DNA of 64,000 nucleotides. Origin: an uncultured Polaribacter sp. Lineage in GTDB: Bacteria; Bacteroidota; Bacteroidia; Flavobacteriales; Flavobacteriaceae. The translations under genes were made by a program, and so were the position numbers. The notes beneath the pieces were generated by a model, which had not been told where the DNA came from, did not search any database, and was given only the letters and a program-made list of their open reading frames with translations. Numbering within the stretch: position 1 is the stretch's first letter; each line of letters opens with the position of its first letter. The stretch is from contig NZ_CANMVP010000021.1 of assembly GCF_947501385.1 (NCBI RefSeq), positions 23,246-87,245 on the forward strand, given 5' to 3'. Of the stretch, positions 53,555 through 62,765 are shown in pieces.

Positions 53555-53790
53555 TGTTGAAAGTTAAAAGTTAAAAGTTAAAAAGTGCAAAGTATGAATA
53601 TAAATACAAAACATAAAATCAAAACCAAAATGTCACCCTGAGCCTGTCGAAGGGCTGTTCAATAAAAAGTACAAAACATGAATATAAATACAAAACATAA
53701 AATCACTAACAGCTTAACGCAAATAGCCTAAAGCCCAAAAACCAAAACCTATGACCTAAAAACAACACCAAGAAAATCTCATCGAAAAGG

Positions 53791-53891
53791 GTGAGATCCC
53801 GACAGACATCAGGATTAGCCTGCCTGCGGCAGGTTAGACTAGCAATTTTAAGTACACACGCAAAACGTGTTTCTTAAAAATTGCGTCTCAC
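53791..53891. repeat. Three-way-junction-type repeat, copy 1 (upstream of susC)
   Basis: GTGAGA...TCTCAC ends; ATCC...GGAT arm; GCAATTTTAAG..CTTAAAAATTGC arm; contains the CCTGCCTGCGGCAGG hairpin at 53819-53833. Confidence 0.65.
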
Positions 53892-53996
53892 TAAAAAGGA
53901 GGAAACAGTTCATACCTGCAAAGTTCAAACTGTAAATCCCCCTCAAACGTATTCATTTAATTAAAAAATAAAAACTAACTAAATACACACAAATTT

Positions 53997-56900
53997 ATGG
54001 AAATTAAATTAAACCTAGTCGTGTTTCGCTATAGAAAACGACTCTTGATGCTACTTATGAAAACATTCTTGTTCTTACTCTGCACCACCGTATTCAGTTT
54101 TAATGTAGAAAACAGTTTGGCGCAAAAAAAGGTGACTATAAAGACCGACCAGCTACTGACGGTAGATGAGGTGTTTGATCTAATTATAGACCAAACCGCC
54201 TTCCGTTTTATGTATCCAGAAGACCTGTTTAAAGAGCTACCCAAAGTAACGGTAAAAAAAGGCACCTTTAGGCTGGGCAAACTCTTACAACAAATTTTAC
54301 CCAAAGGGCAATTTAGCATTGTATTAAGTACCAACAACCGGATTGTAATTAACAAAAAAACAAAGGCCCAACAACGGCAGGTCTCGGGTAAAGTAACCGA
54401 TGCCACAGGGCAACCCATCCCAGGGGTAACGGTAATGCTTAAGGGTACCTCTAGGGGTACGGCCACTGATTTTGATGGCAACTACCAAATTAGCGTACCA
54501 GACCCCGCCAGTGTCTTGGTCTTTTCCTATCTAGGCTATGCCACACAAGAAATCTTGGTAGGTACTCAAAGGATTATGAATATAAGCCTTAAAGAAAGTG
54601 TGAATGCCCTAGATGAAGTGACGATTAATGCAGGGTACTACAAAACCTCTCAACGTCAAGCAACAGGGAATATAGCCAAAGTGACCGCTGTAGAAATAGA
54701 GCAACAACCAGTATCCAATCCTTTGCAAACTTTACAAGGAAGAATGTCAGGAGTATATATACAACAACAAAGTGGTGTACCAGGAGGTGCTTTTAGCATT
54801 TTAATTAGAGGACAAAATAGTTTACGAGATGGTAGAGGAGGTACTATAAATGGAAACCTTCCTTTGTATTTAATAGATGGTGTTCCGTTTCCTTCTGCCT
54901 CGATATCAGGTACGGGAGGTACAAATCTGGGTAATGCAGTTACTCAAGGAGGAAATCCGTTAAGCACGATTAATCCAAATGATATTGAAAGTATTGAGGT
55001 CTTAAAAGATGCTGATGCTACATCCATTTATGGATCTCGTGGTGCTAACGGCGTGGTATTGATCACTACCAAAAGAGGAAAAACAGGTAAGACCAAAATA
55101 GATGTTAATTACTCATATGGTCTTGGTCAGGTAACTAATAAAATGAATCTATTAAATACAGAAGAATATCTGGAAATGCGTAATGAAGCATTTGCTAACG
55201 ATAATTTCAATCCACCTTCTTTTTTTGAACGATTTTTCCCAGATGTCTTTTTTTGGGATCAAGATCGTTTTACCGATTGGCAAGAAGTTTTATTAGGTGA
55301 TACTGCCGAACAGACCAATGCACAAATTAATATTTCTGGAGGTAACGACCAGACCCAATTTGTATTCGGAGGCAGTTATTTTAGGGAAACTACGGTATTT
55401 CCTGGAAACAATGATTTTCAGCGTATTTCGGGACGGTTCAATTTAAATCACCAATCCAAAAATGGAAAACTAAATGCCAACCTCTCAGTAAACTATTCAA
55501 ATAGTAGTAGTAATTTAATATCAGACTTTACAGCACTTGCGTTTAGATTGGCTCCCAACTCACCATCACTGTATGACGAAGAAGGCAATTTAAACTGGGA
55601 GGATGGGACCTGGTTCAACCCTTTAGCACAGCTTGAAAATAAATATCAAAACTTGACAGATAATTTGGTATCCAATGCCGTTTTAGGTTATTTTATAACA
55701 CCTGAAATTCAGTTTAAGACATCAATCGGGTTTACTCTTCAAAAAACAGATGAAAACAGTATTTTGCCATTAAGTGCGAGGAATCCTGAAACCATTACTA
55801 GTACTAGTACAGGTAGTGCGAATTTTTCGACATCCAACTTAAGAAGCTGGATTGTTGAACCTCAATTGGAATATAAAAAAGCTTTTGAAAATGGGAAATT
55901 AAATACCTTGATTGGTACGACTTTTCAAAATTCAGTTCAGGAAGTAGATGGAATAGCCGGATCTGGGTATACCAGTGATGCACTGCTCAGAAATCGGAAT
56001 GCCGCTGTTATATTAAGTTCTTTAGGTTCTAATTATTCACAGTATCGATACAGTGCCCTTTTTGGAAGAATCAATTATAATTATGACCGACGCTATATTA
56101 TAAATCTAACAGGTAGACGGGATGGCTCCAGTCGATTTGGTCCAGGTAAACAATTTGCTAATTTCGGCAGTATTGGTGCTGCGTGGTTATTTTCTAATGA
56201 GGCCTTTATAAAAAATACTTGGGATTTTCTAAGTTATGGAAAATTAAGAGGAAGTTATGGAACAACGGGGAACGATAATATTGGAAATTACGGATATTTA
56301 AATACCTATATATCAACAAATAATCCCTATAATGGGGTTTCAGGGTTGTCTCTAACCCGTTTAAGCAATCCTGATTTTTCTTGGGAAACCGTGCGAAAAT
56401 TGGAAGTAGGCTTGGAGTTGGGTTTTGCAAAAGATAAAATTTTATTAAATACTAGTTGGTATAGGAATCGTACTTTGGATCAACTCCTGGCGTTGCCTTT
56501 ACCAGTTATTACAGGTCAATCTTCTATCCAGTTCAATTTACCTGCCGAGATTGAAAACCGAGGTTGGGAATTTGAATTAAATACAGTCAATGTAAACAAA
56601 GCTGATTTTAAATGGAATACGAGTATTAATTTAAGTATACCCCGTTCAAAATTGGTAAAATATGATGAATTAGAAAATTCTCCATTTGCTGATAGGTATG
56701 AAGTAGGGAGTTCATTATTTATAAGAAAAGGACCTGTATATACAGGTGTGGATCCAGATACGGGAATTTATACTTTTGAAGATGTCAACGAGGATGGCAC
56801 TATTGATAATAATGATTATCAGATAATAGGAGAAGTCGCTCAAGATTTTTTTTGGGGGGTTCAAAATAATTTGACCTATAATGGGTTGGAATTAAGCTTT

Positions 56901-57317
56901 TTATTTCAATTTGTAAAACAAACGGGAAATAGTTATATAACTTCTTTTGGGGATCCAGGAAGTTTCTCTAATCAGCCAGAAGTCGTGTTGAGTCGTTGGC
57001 AAAATCCTGACGACATTACAAATATCCAAAGATATTATATCACTTCTAGTGTTGCGCAAAGAGCAGCCCTGAATAACAGAATCTCCAATGCCAGTATTGT
57101 AGACGCCTCTTTTATACGCTTAAGCAATTTGTCGTTAGCTTATAAATTTCCAAATAGGATAACCAACAGATTAAAATTACAGCAATTAAAGGTTTATCTA
57201 CAAGGACAGAACCTCTTTACCATTACAAATTACAATGGTCTAAACCCTGAAAGCCAAAGTACTATTGCCTTACCACCATTACAGATGATTACTACAGGGA
57301 TTCAATTCACCTTCTAA
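53997..57317 (+). CDS. SusC/RagA-family TonB-linked outer membrane protein with N-terminal STN domain
   Basis: STN region FDLIIDQTAFRFMYPEDLFKELPKVTVKKGTF; VSGKVTDATGQPIPGVTVMLKGTSRGTATDFDGNYQI; IEVLKDADATSIYGSRGANGVVLITTKRG. Confidence 0.95.
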   Translation: MEIKLNLVVFRYRKRLLMLLMKTFLFLLCTTVFSFNVENSLAQKKVTIKTDQLLTVDEVFDLIIDQTAFRFMYPEDLFKELPKVTVKKGTFRLGKLLQQILPKGQFSIVLSTNNRIVINKKTKAQQRQVSGKVTDATGQPIPGVTVMLKGTSRGTATDFDGNYQISVPDPASVLVFSYLGYATQEILVGTQRIMNISLKESVNALDEVTINAGYYKTSQRQATGNIAKVTAVEIEQQPVSNPLQTLQGRMSGVYIQQQSGVPGGAFSILIRGQNSLRDGRGGTINGNLPLYLIDGVPFPSASISGTGGTNLGNAVTQGGNPLSTINPNDIESIEVLKDADATSIYGSRGANGVVLITTKRGKTGKTKIDVNYSYGLGQVTNKMNLLNTEEYLEMRNEAFANDNFNPPSFFERFFPDVFFWDQDRFTDWQEVLLGDTAEQTNAQINISGGNDQTQFVFGGSYFRETTVFPGNNDFQRISGRFNLNHQSKNGKLNANLSVNYSNSSSNLISDFTALAFRLAPNSPSLYDEEGNLNWEDGTWFNPLAQLENKYQNLTDNLVSNAVLGYFITPEIQFKTSIGFTLQKTDENSILPLSARNPETITSTSTGSANFSTSNLRSWIVEPQLEYKKAFENGKLNTLIGTTFQNSVQEVDGIAGSGYTSDALLRNRNAAVILSSLGSNYSQYRYSALFGRINYNYDRRYIINLTGRRDGSSRFGPGKQFANFGSIGAAWLFSNEAFIKNTWDFLSYGKLRGSYGTTGNDNIGNYGYLNTYISTNNPYNGVSGLSLTRLSNPDFSWETVRKLEVGLELGFAKDKILLNTSWYRNRTLDQLLALPLPVITGQSSIQFNLPAEIENRGWEFELNTVNVNKADFKWNTSINLSIPRSKLVKYDELENSPFADRYEVGSSLFIRKGPVYTGVDPDTGIYTFEDVNEDGTIDNNDYQIIGEVAQDFFWGVQNNLTYNGLELSFLFQFVKQTGNSYITSFGDPGSFSNQPEVVLSRWQNPDDITNIQRYYITSSVAQRAALNNRISNASIVDASFIRLSNLSLAYKFPNRITNRLKLQQLKVYLQGQNLFTITNYNGLNPESQSTIALPPLQMITTGIQFTF

Positions 57318-57324
57318 AAAAATA

Positions 57325-58752
57325 ATGATGAAAATAACATTTAATAATAGCAGAAATTTAATATCAAAATCCTACGGATTGATTGTAGCAGCTTTTTTTG
57401 GGGCGATAGCATTGTTTTCCTGTGAGGATTTTGTGGATATTGATCCACCAAGAACAGAAGTTACCAGTGAAACCGTATTTACTACTGATGCTACAGTGCT
57501 ATCTGCCATAAGCGGTATTTATAGTCAAATGATTACCAATCGAAGCTTTACCAACGCTGAGATTGAACAGTATACAGGACTGGCTTCGGATGAACTACTT
57601 AACTTTAATACCTTTTCGCTTGATGATGGGGAATTTTTTACGAATAATTTAAATCCAGATAATGGAATTGTGTTTGGGTCGTTTTGGGAGCAAGCCTATA
57701 ATTATATATGGAATGCTAATGAAATTTTGGAACAGTTAGAGAATGCGTCGTCTATTACGGATTTTACTAAGAATCAGATTAGTGGAGAAGCCCTATTTGT
57801 ACGTGCCTTTTGCCATTTTTATTTGGTCAATTTATTTGGCGAGATCCCTATTGTAACTACTACAGATTTCCAAAGAAATAAAGTATTAAGTCGTTCATCA
57901 ATTAATTTAGTCTATGAACAAATCATTTCAGATTTATTAGAAGCACAATCTTTGATGACGGATGATTTTTCCTTTGCGAATGACGAACGGGTACGTCCTA
58001 ATAAAGGAGCTGCGACTGCCTTGTTGGCAAGAGTCTACTTATATCAAGAAGATTGGATAAATGCAGAAGCTCAAGCCACGGCACTTATTAATTTATCAAG
58101 CACCTATTCATTGGAAACTGACCTTAATCAGGTATTTACGCCAAACAATACCGAAGCAATCTGGCAGTTAAAACCAGCAACACCTTCTGGTTTTGTGCTT
58201 CAAGCACAGAAATTCGTGCTTACAAGCAGACCTTCAGAGGTATCATTGGCAGATGATTTTTATAATGCTTTTGAGACAGGGGATAATAGACAATCAGATT
58301 GGGTAGGTATGCTTATGGATGATGGTGATACCTTTTACTATCCCTTTAAATACAAATTCCCTGATGGAAATCTTGTAGAGTATTCTACTCTTTTTCGCTT
58401 AGGAGAGCAGTATCTAATCCGTGCAGAAGCCCATGCAAGGCAAAATAAGCTAGCAAGTGCAATAGCAGACCTAGACATAATTCGTCATAGAGCGGGTTTA
58501 CCATTAATAGCCCAAACCAATCCCAGTATCAGTCAAATAGATTTGTTGGATGCGATATTAAAAGAACGAAGATTTGAATTGTTTGTAGAATGGGGGCATC
58601 GCTGGTTTGATTTAAGACGCTTTGGACAAGCAGGTACAGTACTGTCCGCTATTCCTTTAAAAGATTGGCAATCTACAGACATATTATTTCCAATTCCCAT
58701 ATCTGAATTAGAAGTAAATCCGAACCTATTACCTCAGAACAATGGTTATTAA
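57325..58752 (+). CDS. RagB/SusD-family nutrient uptake outer membrane protein
   Basis: IALFSCEDFVDIDPPRTEV lipobox, RAFCHFYLVNLFGEIPIV, LKERRFELFVEWGHRWFDLRRFG. Confidence 0.95.
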   Translation: MMKITFNNSRNLISKSYGLIVAAFFGAIALFSCEDFVDIDPPRTEVTSETVFTTDATVLSAISGIYSQMITNRSFTNAEIEQYTGLASDELLNFNTFSLDDGEFFTNNLNPDNGIVFGSFWEQAYNYIWNANEILEQLENASSITDFTKNQISGEALFVRAFCHFYLVNLFGEIPIVTTTDFQRNKVLSRSSINLVYEQIISDLLEAQSLMTDDFSFANDERVRPNKGAATALLARVYLYQEDWINAEAQATALINLSSTYSLETDLNQVFTPNNTEAIWQLKPATPSGFVLQAQKFVLTSRPSEVSLADDFYNAFETGDNRQSDWVGMLMDDGDTFYYPFKYKFPDGNLVEYSTLFRLGEQYLIRAEAHARQNKLASAIADLDIIRHRAGLPLIAQTNPSISQIDLLDAILKERRFELFVEWGHRWFDLRRFGQAGTVLSAIPLKDWQSTDILFPIPISELEVNPNLLPQNNGY

Positions 58753-58776
58753 TAATAGCTAATAAATACTTAATAA

Positions 58777-60333
58777 ATGAATTTTCAAGATAGTAGGGTA
58801 AACAAATTGTTATTAATTCTATGTATTTTTTTACTTAGTAATTATGTAAAAGCTCAAAATAGCTCTTTACAAATAGGTGATTCAGCGCCACCTTTAAAGG
58901 TTTTTCAATGGATAAAGGGAAGCCCTGTTTCTGAATTTAAAAAAGGACAAGTCTATGTGGTAGAATTTGGAGCTACCTGGTGTAAGCCCTGTGCAGTAGC
59001 TATCCCAAAATTGACAGCCTTGCAAAAAAAATACAAGAAAAAAGTTAAAGTGATTGGTCTTTTTGTGATGGAATATAATAATGAACCTAAAGACACTAAA
59101 AAACCAAAATATGTTGCAAGAGTGCAAAAGTATGTGACTAAAAAGGGTGATCAAATGGACTACAGTGTTGCCGTGGATGATCCAGAACGCACCATGGAAA
59201 ATACTTGGTTACGAGCCGAAGGAAAAAATGGAGTCCCATATACATTTATTGTTGATAAACAAGGGCGGATAGCCTGGATTGGTCGGGTAGAATCCAATGG
59301 AATAGAAAAAATATTGAATACTATATTAAGTAATGAGTATGATATCAATAAGTTTATTGCTTGGAGCAAAGAAGATAAAAAAAATCAAACTCCTTATAAT
59401 GACAAAAAACTGTTGTTAATAGAGGACAATGGCGGTAAGTCAACTAATTTTTTATACCGTTCTATTTTAACAAATTATAATGGAGATATACAAAAAGCAC
59501 CTCCATCATTTATAACTGGATATTATTTGGCACATCCAAAACCAGAGACAGAGATGTATCTGGGAAGAGTTCAGACAACAGGTACTTCGCTTCCGCATCT
59601 TTATAACATGGCTTATGGTGATACTCTTTGGAATATGCCTTCATACAGACTTCCAAAGAACCTTATGTTTCCAGATACTTTAAAGAATCCTTATACCAAA
59701 AGATCTTATGGTAAATATTGGTTGCAACCTATTGTGGAAGTTTCCAATAAGAAACCCTTTGATTGGTTTTATAACTCACCTATGAATAAATACAATTATA
59801 GCCTAAAGGTTCCGACAGAAAAAGGCACTGCCAAATTTTTACAAGATGCCATGCAAAGAGACCTAAAAACCTACTTCGGATATGATGTACGTGTAGAAAT
59901 TAGGGAAATGCCATGTTGGAAAATCACAGCGAATAAAAATGCTGTTCAAAATTTAAAATCAAAAACACCTGGGCAACCCTATCGTAGGTTAAAATGGGAT
60001 AATGAAAAAGGATATGACGTCAAAAATGCAGAAATTCAAGATTTTATATGGAAATTGGCTTCAAATTCAGGGCTTACAGATACACCCCGTCCTCCATCCA
60101 ATAAAACCGCAAATATACTTCCTTTTATTGATGCTACAGAATTTGATTTTCAAATAGATTATAGTATAAGTTTGGAAGAGAACGACAAGATAAATACTGC
60201 ATTAAACAAGCACGATTTTTCATTGGCAAAAGCTTTTTTAAATCGTTTGGGCTTGAATTTAGAGAGAAGCACTCATCCAATGAAGGTAGTGGTCATTAGA
60301 GACCCCATTACAAACCAAAAAACGGTACCATGA
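58777..60333 (+). CDS. TlpA-like thioredoxin-fold protein with long C-terminal extension
   Basis: VVEFGATWCKPCAVAIPKLTALQKKY (CxxC), NGVPYTFIVDKQGRIAWIGRVE; about 330 aa of additional unassigned sequence. Confidence 0.85.
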   Translation: MNFQDSRVNKLLLILCIFLLSNYVKAQNSSLQIGDSAPPLKVFQWIKGSPVSEFKKGQVYVVEFGATWCKPCAVAIPKLTALQKKYKKKVKVIGLFVMEYNNEPKDTKKPKYVARVQKYVTKKGDQMDYSVAVDDPERTMENTWLRAEGKNGVPYTFIVDKQGRIAWIGRVESNGIEKILNTILSNEYDINKFIAWSKEDKKNQTPYNDKKLLLIEDNGGKSTNFLYRSILTNYNGDIQKAPPSFITGYYLAHPKPETEMYLGRVQTTGTSLPHLYNMAYGDTLWNMPSYRLPKNLMFPDTLKNPYTKRSYGKYWLQPIVEVSNKKPFDWFYNSPMNKYNYSLKVPTEKGTAKFLQDAMQRDLKTYFGYDVRVEIREMPCWKITANKNAVQNLKSKTPGQPYRRLKWDNEKGYDVKNAEIQDFIWKLASNSGLTDTPRPPSNKTANILPFIDATEFDFQIDYSISLEENDKINTALNKHDFSLAKAFLNRLGLNLERSTHPMKVVVIRDPITNQKTVP

Positions 60334-60500
60334 AGTCAAATTTAGTCTCCTCAGGTGTCGTGCATCAAAACTTCCTAAAAGAAGAAGCGTTACAGCTGTT
60401 ATGGTATCAATTTTACAAAATGGGTAAGAACACCCATAAAAGAAGAACAATAATAAAAAATAGCACACCTATGAAAGTCCAGAACAAAAGCCCTATTTAA
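60330..60500 (+). CDS. Small basic ORF (56 aa), translationally coupled to the TlpA-like gene; not in the ORF track
   Basis: ATGA overlap; MKSNLVSSGVVHQNFLKEEALQLLWYQFYKMGKNTHKRRTIIKNSTPMKVQNKSPI*. Confidence 0.4.
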   Translation: MKSNLVSSGVVHQNFLKEEALQLLWYQFYKMGKNTHKRRTIIKNSTPMKVQNKSPI

Positions 60501-60601
60501 GCCGTGTTCAATCCCCTATGGGTAGCCCAATTGGGGTTAAAACGGTTATAACCCCAGTATTATAAGGGGTTATGGCCTAAAGGTGGGGGGTTACGGCTCA
60601 A

Positions 60602-60922
60602 TTGTTGGGCACAACAGCCGCTCCGTTGGAGCCAACGGCTGCTCCGTTGGGGTCCGCGGCTGGTCCGTTGGGGTTCACGGCTGGTCCGTTGGGGCTCACG
60701 GGCGCTCCGTTGGGCACAACAGTTGGTTCGTTGGAGTCCACGGCTGTTCCGTTGGGGGCAACGCTTGCTCCGTTGGAGCCCACGGTTGGTTCGTTGGAGT
60801 CCACGGCCGCTCCGTTGGGGCTCACGGGCGCTCTGTTGGGGGCAACGCTTGTTCCGTTGGGAGCAACGGTTGGTTTGTTGAAGCCACTGCCCGTTTTGTT
60901 GGAGGTTATGGTGACTCCGTAT
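60602..60922. repeat. GC-rich 21-bp tandem repeat array (about 15 units, hairpin-forming), with degenerate half-units upstream
   Basis: Units every 21 bp from 60602, 60623, 60644 to 60896; consensus CCGTTGGnGnnCACGGnnGnT; unit at 60623 contains CCGTTGG-AG-CCAACGG. Confidence 0.95.
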
Positions 60923-60975
60923 TAGCCCACCATAAAAAAAAGTAGTAGATACCTAAACGTAAAAATAAGTTTATT

Positions 60976-61590
60976 ATGACACGAGATTTTATTCCTAGAA
61001 CAGAAGGTCAGCTTATCATATGGTTGACAAATTTTAAAGACAAAATAGCTACCTTGGGGGCAGACCTGGGGTTAAGTCCAGAAGCCCTTACCGCTATTAC
61101 CGCAGATTGTGAGGCCTTAATTGCCACCATTACTGCGGTAGAAACCGCCAGAACAGACCTGGCCACAGCCGTAACGGCCAAAGACAACACCAAAAAGAGT
61201 ACCATTAGTACCCTGCGTACCGAAATTGCCCGTATTAAAACCAACCCCAACTATACCGAGGCCATTGGTAAAGACCTGAGTATTGTAGGCGAAACCACCC
61301 CACAAGATTTAAATAATGCTAAACCTACCCTTAGCGCAGAGGCGTTTCCGGGCTATGTACGTATTAAATTTATCAAAGGCGGTTTTAGTGGCGTTAACAT
61401 CTATTCCCGTATCAAGGGCTCTGTTGGGTGGAGTTTTTTATCTCGAGATACTAGCAGTCCCTATGAAGACCAACGTCCGTTAGAAAACCCCAATGTTCCA
61501 GAAACCCGAGAATATATGGCCATCGGCCTAAAAGGCGATGATGAAATTGGGCAGGAAAGTGATGTGGTGGTGGTTGTTTTTTGGGGGTAG
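60976..61590 (+). CDS. Hypothetical protein: N-terminal helical/coiled-coil region plus C-terminal beta (Fn3-like) region
   Basis: Clean ATG ORF; IATLGADLGLSPEALTAITADCEALIATITAVETARTDLATAV helix; EAFPGYVRIKFIKGGFSGVNIYSRIKGS beta-rich part. Confidence 0.75.
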   Translation: MTRDFIPRTEGQLIIWLTNFKDKIATLGADLGLSPEALTAITADCEALIATITAVETARTDLATAVTAKDNTKKSTISTLRTEIARIKTNPNYTEAIGKDLSIVGETTPQDLNNAKPTLSAEAFPGYVRIKFIKGGFSGVNIYSRIKGSVGWSFLSRDTSSPYEDQRPLENPNVPETREYMAIGLKGDDEIGQESDVVVVVFWG

Positions 61591-61671
61591 TTTTAAAGTT
61601 TGAAGTTAAAAGTTAGAAGTACAAAGTATAGATGAGTACAAAAGATAAAATCAAATCTAAAATCATCGTGT

Positions 61672-61761
61672 CATTCCGAGAGGAGTGAAGCGGAACCGAG
61701 GAATCTCATATCGCGTTAACGTTAGCTTTTTAGAGATCTCTCTGCAAGGTCGAGATGACAG
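61672..61761. repeat. Dispersed intergenic repeat (GTCATTCC...GAGATGACA), uninterrupted copy
   Basis: TGTCATTCCGAG...AATCTCATATCGCGTTAACGTTAGCTTTTTAGAGATCTCTCTGCAAGGTCGAGATGACA; near-copy at 63816-63920. Confidence 0.7.
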
Positions 61762-62619
61762 AGAGTTGAAGGTTAGAAGTTAGAAGTACAAAGTATAAAA
61801 ATTGTACAAAATATCAAATGGTAGGTTCGCCATAGGATTTGGAGGCGAGCCTGTCTACCGTCAGGCGTCAATGGTTAGAAGATTTCGTAAAGAAAAAAAT
61901 GCTGTTTGACCATTGCCGAAAAACAAAAGACATTTTGCGCCGAAGGTAGCTAGCGAAGCTATCGAAGGTTATCAAGAAAAAGTAGTAGAAAAGAGAAATA
62001 GAAATAAAAAAAAAGAATTAGGAAACATTTTCTAAATGTCTGATCCTTGTAAAAACTAGAAAATGCTTCCTATCCTTTTATTATACATACAAAAAATAAA
62101 ACATGATTTTTTATATCACTTCAATAACCATTTGTTTCATGTTGATATTATTGATATGTGCAGAAGAATAATAAGAAAAATATATGCAGTAAATTAAAAC
62201 AATTAGTTAGAATTTTTAACCGCAATAGCATCTGACAATTACGTTGTCATTCCGGAGTTTATGCTGAGTGAAGACGAAGTGGTGGCAGGAATCCATAACC
62301 TCGCAGGTCGAGATGGTATACAGTAAAGAATAGCAATGCAATAAATAAAAAGAACGAACCTTGCCCATATGGGAATGGATGGGATAGAGATTGTTTAGAA
62401 AGTCTCTTTATATACAGATGAGAGGCTGTCTGAAAAGTAATTACAAATGTCTAACTGAGTGATTTGACTTTGTTCAGCACAGGCTATTCAGGATGACAGG
62501 AAGATTCACAACGACATTGCAAAAGAAAAAGATGATGATACAAACAAAAAAAGAACCCTACCGATTCCTATCTTGGAACGGATGCGATGAGATTGTTTAG
62601 AAGATCTCTTTATATACAG

Positions 62620-62697
62620 ATGAGATCCCGCGATTCCGCGGGATGAATTCGACTAACTAATTTTAAAACACGCAGTGTTTTAAAATTAGAGTCTCAT
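62620..62697. repeat. Three-way-junction-type repeat, copy 2
   Basis: ATGAGA...TCTCAT ends; ATCCCGCG..CGCGGGAT arm; CTAATTTTAAAACAC-GCA-GTGTTTTAAAATTAG perfect 15-bp hairpin. Confidence 0.75.
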
Positions 62698-62765
62698 GAA
62701 CCTTAACGCTTCTAATAGATTAGAACGGATGTTACGCGATTTTAAAAAAATCTTATTTAAAAGGT

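Noticed and set aside
60602-60922. CRISPR array
   Set aside because: Units are directly tandem at 21 bp with no unique spacers of CRISPR length, and no cas genes are visible in the window.
60602-60922. Diversity-generating retroelement variable region
   Set aside because: No reverse transcriptase, no template repeat pair and no adenine-biased substitution pattern seen.
60583-60945. Confident protein-coding call for the repeat ORFs (60583-60945 +, 60602-60925 +, 60598-60825 -)
   Set aside because: Three frames stay open simply because the unit length is a multiple of three and lacks stops; the starts are weak GTG/TTG codons. Coding status cannot be decided from sequence alone, so it is reported as a repeat.
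61008-61305. Minus-strand ORFs 61008-61250 and 61117-61305
   Set aside because: Antisense to the better-supported 60976-61590 gene; open mainly because of the GC-rich alanine/threonine codons.
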